Shown: positions 56,051-64,000 of the stretch, one piece after another
Position numbering within the stretch: position 1 is the stretch's first letter
Layout of the letters: each line of letters begins with the position of its first letter
Assembly: GCF_036669915.1 (NCBI RefSeq)
Contig: NC_089321.1
Span: forward strand, 17,830,098-17,894,097
DNA length: 64,000 nucleotides
From: Pocillopora verrucosa
Taxonomy: Eukaryota > Cnidaria > Anthozoa > Scleractinia > Pocilloporidae
Direction of reading: 5' to 3'
Translations under genes and position numbers: made by a program
The notes under the pieces: generated by a model
The model's input: only the letters and a program-made list of their open reading frames with translations
What the model was told of the DNA's origin: nothing
The model's database searches: none

Positions 56051-58207
56051 ATTTCATATTTGCATAAAAATTGCGGTTTTCATGATGTGTTGAATTGGCA
56101 CCTGAGTGCAGCTTGTTGTTATTGCAGTTGTGAGGTGGAGCCCTCGCAAGCCGCATGCAGTTCATCCAGCATAATTCGGTTTAACTGTTGAAAACAAGGT
56201 TGACGCTGTCAGTGGTCTTTGAAGAACGAGGAACAACACTAGTGTTTCCTGTAGTTCAATGTGATGTAATACTAGTGGTTACATCCCTTTAGTTTTGCCC
56301 AGCCTCACAATAGCGTGTGTTATTATGTATTCCATGCTACGTGTGTAATTATGTATTCCATGCTACGTGCGTTATTTGCGGGATTGGCATGTTTGACAAC
56401 GACAGCTTTGAGCGGTTGTTTACAGTTTAATTTCGTTTTCAATCATGATGATGAAAGAGTAAAACTTTCTTGTATGGTTACAAGGTGTTAAAATCTGATC
56501 TATAGCACGCGCGGAAGAAACAAAAGGCGTGACTTGATAACTCTCCAATTAAAGGGTATGTATTACAATTGAAATAATAAGCCGGAGATGGCCACTGATT
56601 ACAAGATATTGCTAAACGTTAAATTAATCGCAACTTTTCCATGTTCGAAGATAACTGGTCCTGCAGAGTGAACAAGGATCCGCAACATAATCACCTTTAC
56701 CGTTTAATATTAGTGAATATCTCTTTGAGATGTCACGACACGACACCTCGTACACTCTGGTGCTGCAATGAATAATACATAACATGCAAACGAAAGAATT
56801 ATCTGACAAATAAAAATTTCCACCTATTTTACTTAAAACTTTAAAATTTATTTTTGATCCAGCCTTGCAGTTTCCAATTAAAATAACAAAAAAGTTTACC
56901 GCAGATCAGATCTTACGAAGAAGACTTTTCCTTGCTAACTCCGGTCTAGTTCACCTGCTTGTCGTATTTTATTTGCCATGTTTATAGTTTCATCCCGGGA
57001 ACCCACGTAAATTGAAGGCCCTCCCTATGAATAACCCTTTAAGGTTACTCCAATCACGTGATCAAACTAGTTCACCAGATCGGAAAAAAACATTCGCGTC
57101 GCTTTATTGTGACGGTACAAATCATTTTCGTTGTCGCTTGAAATCATCATGTAAATCGTAAAATGAGGGAAGCTTTTTTTCATAATAATAATATCGGGTC
57201 AAAACAATCTAGCCCTTTCACTGATGTCGACTGCGCAATGCAAACCTTCGTAATTTTCTTCAAAGAAGTTCCAGCACGCATAATGTTATGACATCGAAGG
57301 ACAGCCTAGGCATCAAGGTTAGAAACCTGTTTCTGACCTGTTTCATCGCGCTAAATTAGGGGTACAAATGAAGACACTAATACCAAGAAGAACTTCTTTT
57401 TTATTTAACAGTGCAACGATAGCTTGTATTGAAAATCTGACAAGGCACAGCGCTCTTAACAGAAAATGCCTCAACTTCAACAGTAATTAAAAACCTGGAA
57501 TTTATTTCTTATGATATCTATAAAATTACAAAAATTACTTTATAATTTAATGCAATGAAAAAACGAATTCCACATTAATTTCACTCTTGAGACTGGTAGG
57601 GTCGCAAAATCGCCGCAAACTCACAACATTACCTGACATGATCCAAAAAATTTACCATTACTAAATATCCCGAGAAACAAGTACATGAGTCTTGCTGGAT
57701 AGATGAGTTGACGCTTCCTTATTAAAAAAAACGACATTTCTCATTTCCATTATCAACCAAGTTGTGTGGCAAACGGTATTGATCGTGTGTATACTGCCAA
57801 ACATTAAAAAAAAAAAAAAGGATTCAAGCTAACACTGACTTAATAAAATATATATATAAAAAAATATATGTATATATATAAATTTGGTCTCAAACGGATC
57901 CCACTCAGCTAAGAGATGGCGAATTAGCGTACAGTTCAGTCTAATGTCCCCTGAGGAGTAATATTTTAACAACAAATTCTGCTCACAAAATCAGAACAGT
58001 CAATAATATTTCATGGGTGCGATGACTGCCATGTGCAGGGGAACTAGCTTATGATGTGAAATATTTTGTTTTGTGAGATCAAGCTGAATTTTTATGACTG
58101 CGTTCTTAAATATCGAGAAAATTTTTACTCATAACCTTGGAAACACTTAATTAATTATATCGAATAGTCAAAACACAGAGCAGGTTGGCAGATTCATTTG
58201 TATCGTG
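56051..58207. other. Intergenic region with probable integrin 3' UTR
   Basis: No exon recognised. It includes a direct repeat of TATGTATTCCATGCTACGTG at about 56321 and 56349, a GTAATTATGT context, and an AT-dinucleotide block at about 57845-57885. The right part is presumably the 3' UTR of the integrin gene. Confidence 0.5.
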
Positions 58208-61200
58208 TCACTGCCTTCCACCAGCGTAAGTTGGATTCTCGAATGTGGTCTTGGCAGCTTGATACAGGGGATTTTTTTCCTGAAAATCAACGATGGGTAT
58301 CACGTCACACAAAGACTAGATAACAATGGAGGATAAACATTGAGAAACCTAAAGCAAATTAATTGATAGTGAATACGAAATTCTCATATTTTGTTTTAAT
58401 CGATCAACAAGGAGGGAGAAAAGAAAGAAAGCTTAAAATACTCTTGAGCTTAACATTCATGAGAGAAACACCTCATCTGTCCTGAACTCCCTTTTCATCA
58501 ACACAGACGTCGTGTTGACGAATGAAAAACAGAGGCATGACAATAATGGGATTAAAAAAAGCTTGTGAAAAAAAAAAAGAAGAAAGGATATCGTAGCTTA
58601 AAGTTTGGCAATCACTGCTTAAAGAGGCTGTTGAAAGGAAACAAATTGAACTTACCTTGGTCCATCTCGAGTGCATTCGTTCTCGTTCAAACTTTTGATA
58701 TTCAATGCGGTCCTGAAATAGAAAGCAATACGAATTCAGTAACACGGACAGCCTAGAGTTAGCACCGTAAGGACAATGGTTGTTTCAATAAGGAATCCTT
58801 TTTTTTCATTTCACACGATTTTAAAACCACTTCTCCTACAATAGACACTGATTATAGCTCGATCGTTGTTTGAATTTCATTGGCTCAGACTAAGACAATG
58901 GTTTCCCTCGCTGACGTAACACAAAACGTGCTAAGATTACATTTAAAGTTGCTTATGAACCCGTAAACGTGAATGGCACAAACCGATTAACTAAGATGAT
59001 TTGATCTCAGAGCCCTACTTGTTTCTTAATGACAGATCTGGTAACCAACTGACCTTGACTTTTCAAGTTACGCTGGGTTAATCAGAGGCATTTGACGAAC
59101 AGCTCCAGTTATACACATTTGCACTCATTTCAAACCGAAATAAAAGGCGCAGCGGAAGAAAATTCAAGTTGATTAACCATCAAACTTAAGCTAACATACC
59201 ACCATAGTAACGAAGGCCTTGACAACAATTAATATGATAAGACCCAGCAGTAATATTCCACCAATCACACCCAACACAATGGGTAAGATGGGTGCTTCTT
59301 CAGGACAACTCACTGAAACAACAAAAAAAACGAAAGCAGCGTAAGAAAACCAAGTCGGACAGCTACACAAAAAGTGTTTTCACTTTCCAGTTGTAAGTTC
59401 AAAGAATTGTATCAAGGGCTAATAACATTATCCTACGGATAAATCGCTATCTAGCGAATAAGTGGAAAGCAAAGCGAACTACGCTATCCAACAGATAGTG
59501 ATTTATCCAGAGGATAGCATTCCCCAATCTTCGAACAACCGGAGCCTGGAGTTTAACAATTGTAAAATAAGGGGCATTTTCAACCTGCTGGGGTCTCCTG
59601 AAATAGCAAATTGAACTATTTTTTTCAAGATTAACTTAAGTAAAACCACACATCAGACAAGACACTGAAGCATTACCTTTCTCTTTTTGAACAAAAAGTA
59701 CAAAGCGTTCGCTGTTTTCCTCTGTTTGCGTGGTAAAGTAATATGTGCATCCGTCAACTTCACCCTCACAGCGATACAATCCTTCATCTGTGCATGAAAA
59801 AAGGGCAACAAATCAAATCAATTCTGCATAATAATAATCCCACCCGCATTTGATGCCAGCTGCGTTGCCGACTGAACGCTTTGTGAATTCTAACTACAGA
59901 ACCTGTACCACACGTTCACGGATCAATTGTCTCAACCCACAAGTTGCACAGGCTAAACATATTCCATGTCTTTGAAGCTGGTCACATTTGATTGGCCTCG
60001 GTTTGGCTTAGTATTTCTTTAAGCTCAATATTCTATTAGGCTGTTTCCCACGATGAAAACTATGCACGTTCTCTGATTCTTTCGTTATGATGGGCGCCTA
60101 TTAATCCTCACCTGTTTTTTTTTCAATATTATCCACCACCTGAACTTCCAGAACATTAGCTTCACACCTATTTATTTTTTTACACTGCTCCAAGGACTGG
60201 CCTTCGAATGTTGCACACAGAGCACAGTCTTCATTGCGACTACACATGCCGTCTTCACAGTTCTAAAAGAAAGATTATTTTCACACGAAAAATGTTTAGT
60301 AAAGTGTGCATGACAAGGATTTTAAACACCACAATTTGATCGCTGTGTTACTAATCACATTCTTGTATTTGGGGTGTCCTCGATGCTTTTGGAGAGGCAT
60401 CTCTTGCATAACGAATGTCTTACCTATCACTGGGAAAAAAATCCTCTTCATACCAAGAAAGACAACGTACAGCGTGCAGAAAGTACTGCAACTTTTAGTC
60501 GAGTAAAACTGAGATTATCGGAGAAATGACCGTCTGAAATCGTTGGTTCTAACATTTGTTTGACAGGGGTATGGAGTTTTCCCCAAACATAAAAATGCCT
60601 GGAACTCTTTTAGTTAACAAATTGTCTCCTTTAAAAGGTAACTAGAATTTCACAGTGACTGACCCAGTTCACTTGTTATCCACCATTAGCAGGGAAACAA
60701 TCTAAGACAACGAGATCGTGGTGCATTTCGACATTGAGTCACTATTCACTAACGTTCCGCTCGACACAGCTGTACATGCAGCTCTACAGAAACTAAAAAA
60801 AGGATCTAAACCTAACCAACCGCACGGCAATAACAAAGCGCAGATAAGGAACTTTAAACTGCATACTTCCAGTATAACAGATCAATTTATTAACACACAG
60901 AAGGCATAACCAAGAGGAGTCCGTTTCCCGTTTTTATTGTTAACCCCTACATGGTGAGTTTTGAAGGGCGAGCATCATTTTATAAGCCCTGGATTTGCAA
61001 ACGCTACATAGCGTAAATTTTCAGCTGCTCTTTTGGAGAAGGGTTTTGTAGGGAGTGGCATCTACCTCCAAGCCAAGTTCAATGTATAATACTGTAACAG
61101 TGACTGAAAAAAGTCATAACACCACTTACCGGACACTTTTCACAGTAGGTTCCATCATAAGCACTCTTACAAACACACTTGTAGCAGTTTTCGTCATCTG

Positions 61201-64000
61201 GCTTGCATTCGCCTCTCTCAGAACCTCCACAGATCTCCTGAAAAGACACAGAACAACGGAAGTAAGAAGCTGGCCTTTTTTTTATTATAATATAACTTAA
61301 AAAACAATCGGTGAAGGGATCACGGCAAAAAAGCTGCCTCACCGAATCCGCATCTTTCTTGCATTGGGTTTCTGGAGGAAAGTATGTACAGTTCTTCTTG
61401 TCACAGTTAGCGCCATGATACTTTGGTTTACACTGGCATTTACGGCAACGACAAACTCCACGATCAGGACCTGGAAAAAGAAAAAAATCCATACATCACC
61501 ACATACCAGTAGCGCCTTAAGACAGCTCACAAATACATAATCACCATGCTAAGGACTTTTAATTCTGTTTACTGTAGAAGAACCATACCTCCACATAATT
61601 GGCCTTTATCTTCAGGACATGAGAAATCATTGCACTGGCACAAGTCCCCATAAAACCTTTTTCCTTGCTCCTAAACAAGAAGCATTTACGGCGTCAGCGA
61701 AAACAAGCCTGATTGTATCCATAATATTTGAGCCCAACCTTTTCCCTTCATCCAAGTCGAAAGCAGTTTTTTTTTTCTAACCAACATTTCAAAATGGTTA
61801 TTCTGTTCTGTTTCTAACCAACATTTCAAAATGGTTATTCTGTTCACTCACCGCTTTGCAAACACACTTTCCACAGGCACACTCGCCGTTTCCACTGCAT
61901 GGCAGTTCGTCTGTAGAGTTAGAGCTGCAGGTAGAAAACACACAGTGTTACTGCAACAATATGACCCAGCCATTCGTTTTACATTCATTCCATATTTATA
62001 CCTAATCTTAACGTAAAAATTTGCTCATCTCCATATCTGTAAAACGGAACAAATATTCCGTACGCTCATTTACGTGATAATAATTCTTCTGTTAAACGTA
62101 AAATGACCCCTGAAAAGCAAAACTGATGATTTTTGCATTGTCAACAATAGTCCTAGATATAAAAGAGCATGATACAGTAACGGCCGTCGGTTTTTTAACC
62201 GACTAATAACTGTTTTTAACACTGACTAATAAGAGAGAGGTTGTGACAGGCTGTCCATCATGGCTGAAATTCAAGACATGCCAAAACCATACTACTGTTT
62301 TCTTTAGTAGGACGTAATAAGGGTTGTGGACTTGAAAAACTTCTTAAATTTTACCTACCTTTTACATTTAGACTGATCCTTTGATTTGTCAAATGGCGTA
62401 TCGCACTGACAAAATTCTCCATACCTTGAAGAAAAAAACGTTTGATGAGTGCCTTTTTTGGTGCTTCCAAAGAGACTTATGAGTAGGATTGTGGGTGTAA
62501 CGTGTAGCGGCAAAAGTTTGAATAATAAAACGCGCATTGGCAACAAGCAGGGATCAATTTTAAGAGACTACATCCAACGTAAGCAATTGTTTGTAACTGA
62601 CCTCAGTTACTTCTGTAGGTCTTGTCCACTGATCACAATAATAATTCCCTGGTGATTATTTAAACCCCACCCTTCCCTCAATCCCTTCCCCCCCCCCCCC
62701 CATTACAAAAAAAACAACAACAACTCTCGGGAAAAAAACCCTCGATTACCTTAAAAAAGTGACTTGAAGAAGACTTCGACGACTCAGTACTCACCTCCCT
62801 TTGTTACAATCACATTGTCCACAGGCAAACGTTCCATTTCCTTCGGTACACTTGGTGCTGTTTTCCTCCTGTTCAGGTTACAAAGGGTTACGTGCACCGT
62901 GTTCAGTGCTAGCAATAGTCTTAGCCGGATTTGCATTTCGCATCACGATTAAAATCTCTCAGTAATCTAACCGTTATGTTACACTTAGGGCAAGTCGGGT
63001 AAATCCTGCAGGCTTAACTGAAAGCTACCCACAAGAACAAAAGACGAATTTCTTTGATCTTTATCCAAGATGGGAAGAAAATAAATGTCTCGGGATATTT
63101 ATGAACGTAAAAGCGAGAAGGTGAAAGTCTAGGAGGGAGGAGAAATAAGAAGATCTGCAGACTTTTTTTGAGCAACTGAAATAAAATTTGAATACCTAAT
63201 AAATCTTTCGAATTTCTTGGTTCAATTTTCAAAATCATTTCAAGAGAGAGTGATATGATGGCATGGGGAAACGAGGGGGAAACTTTTTTTTCCAAGGAAG
63301 TCGCCATAGAAGCCTTATTTTTTTCCGTTTTGGAGCCGCTCTCGCACTCCAGGCTTGTCCTTCAAGTTTTACACCTATCTTTTTGGTGATTACATCATTC
63401 AAGACAAAGAGTCCATGCACAAAAATTTCATTCAAAGTGGCTTACCGCCATACTTGGCTTCCCACAGTCGCACTCACAAACATAATTCAGGTCTAGTTCT
63501 ACAGCTCCAAATCCTGGTACACGAATTGTGAAGCTACAAATCCGAAAAAAGAGAGAAAAGAAAATGAGCAAACGATAATTACAAAAAATGCTTTGACGAG
63601 CGAGCATTCACTAGAGTCTGTAAGTGATGCACTGATAGCTCCTCGCAATCAAAGTTACACTAAAATTTGAAGCAGTGGGAGAACTGGGAACAAACTCGGC
63701 CTCACTGACCTGCTCTGCTGCGCAGCTCCTGCCTCAGGGCATTGTTGTAACGTCACTGACACATCAAAATAAACCTAAAGAAAAAACTTTTCGCATCAAT
63801 AAGAGATCATGTCATCTCAAAAATGAAAGCAAAAATCCTAATTAATTTTTTTCTGCTGATGTAAGACACAATACCTTTTCTCCAATTTTCACATTTGAAC
63901 ATCTCTGGGTTTGGTCATTGACTGCATTAGGCCTTAAAATATAACAGAATAAACCAGTCAGTACACATATTGGTAACTGATGGTTTCTGTGCAAGAGAAC
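58208..64000 (-). CDS. Integrin beta subunit (partial, 5' end outside window)
   Basis: Cell-surface receptor subunit that pairs with an alpha chain to bind matrix and link to actin. Minus-strand exons seen, all in phase: 63875-63932, 63710-63774, 63446-63533, 62795-62868, 62359-62424, 61852-61924, 61589-61670, 61343-61470, 61130-61237, 60112-60262, 59677-59787, 59200-59312, 58656-58712 and 58208-58279. They encode the end of the hybrid/PSI region (FTIRVPGFGAVELDLNYVCE), cysteine-rich I-EGF repeats (CSGNGECACGKCVCKA; CRCRKCQCKPKYHGANCD; CYKCVCKSAYDGTYCEKC), the beta-tail domain, one transmembrane helix (PIVLGVIGGILLLGLIILIV) and a cytoplasmic tail with DRIEYQKFERERMHSRW, NPLY and NPTY, the talin and kindlin sites. 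The acceptor at 61924 was preferred over a second AG at 61911 because only it keeps the frame. The headpiece lies beyond the window. Confidence 0.95.
60590..60910 (+). mobile_element. Penelope-like reverse transcriptase fragment in an integrin intron
   Basis: The plus-strand frame from about 60718 reads VHFDIESLFTNVPLDTAVHA, matching the RT motif in which Penelope-like elements have the form FDxxSLFTNVP. Upstream TDPVHLLSTISRETI fits the same family. It ends at 60909 without the remaining RT motifs, so it is a short antisense relic. Confidence 0.55.
61768..61846. repeat. Short direct repeat in integrin intron
   Basis: TTTCTAACCAACATTTCAAA followed by ATGGTTATTCTGTTC occurs twice in tandem, about 40 bp apart (about 61776 and 61811). 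Probably a small local duplication. Confidence 0.75.

Noticed and set aside
61911-61924. Alternative acceptor AG at 61912-61911 for an integrin EGF exon
   Set aside because: It would break the reading frame from the preceding exon; the AG at 61926-61925 keeps it and adds a plausible N-glycosylation site.

Overview
This is eukaryotic nuclear DNA, most likely from an anthozoan cnidarian such as a stony coral. That assignment is an inference from five things: compact animal-type genes with GT-AG introns, an integrin beta, animal centrosomal and O-glycosylation genes, an animal gene resembling plant L-galactose dehydrogenase, and AT-rich intergenic DNA full of small inverted-repeat elements, degraded LINEs and a Polinton-like element. 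No tRNA, rRNA or CRISPR array was seen.

Layout. 1-5.1 kb: 5' part of a polypeptide GalNAc-transferase (minus strand), with two alternative first exons. 5.1-8.5 kb: intergenic, with one MITE. 8.5-12.3 kb: a divergent pair, CDV3 (minus) and an intronless HINT3 (plus), 162 bp between start codons. 15.0-16.4 kb: GGACT (plus). 17.4-20.6 kb: LRRC45 (minus), head-to-head with an uncharacterised four-exon gene (plus, 21.0-23.4 kb). 25.7-33.25 kb: a ten-exon aldo-keto reductase like L-galactose dehydrogenase (minus), carrying a LINE relic and a foldback element in one intron. 33.7-36.0 kb: a frameshifted CR1/L2-like LINE. 36.36-36.98 kb: a 54-bp minisatellite, open in frame on both strands. 37.25-54.13 kb: a decayed Polinton/Maverick-like element bounded by inverted repeats about 350 bp long whose outer 133 bp are palindromes. 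It holds two degenerate copies of a capsid-like gene, a broken protein-primed-type DNA polymerase B fragment, a coiled-coil gene and several secondary insertions (LINE, MITEs, a possible DIRS fragment). 54.3-55.95 kb: an intronless RING/coiled-coil/beta-propeller gene (minus). 58.2-64 kb: the 3' two-thirds of an integrin beta gene (minus), running off the window end.

The host genes are ordinary housekeeping and cell-surface genes and do not form one pathway. The most interesting material is the Polinton-like complex, the alternative first exons of the GalNAc-transferase, the minisatellite and the foldback elements. All exon limits were set by hand from splice-site consensus and reading-frame continuity; no alignment was run.
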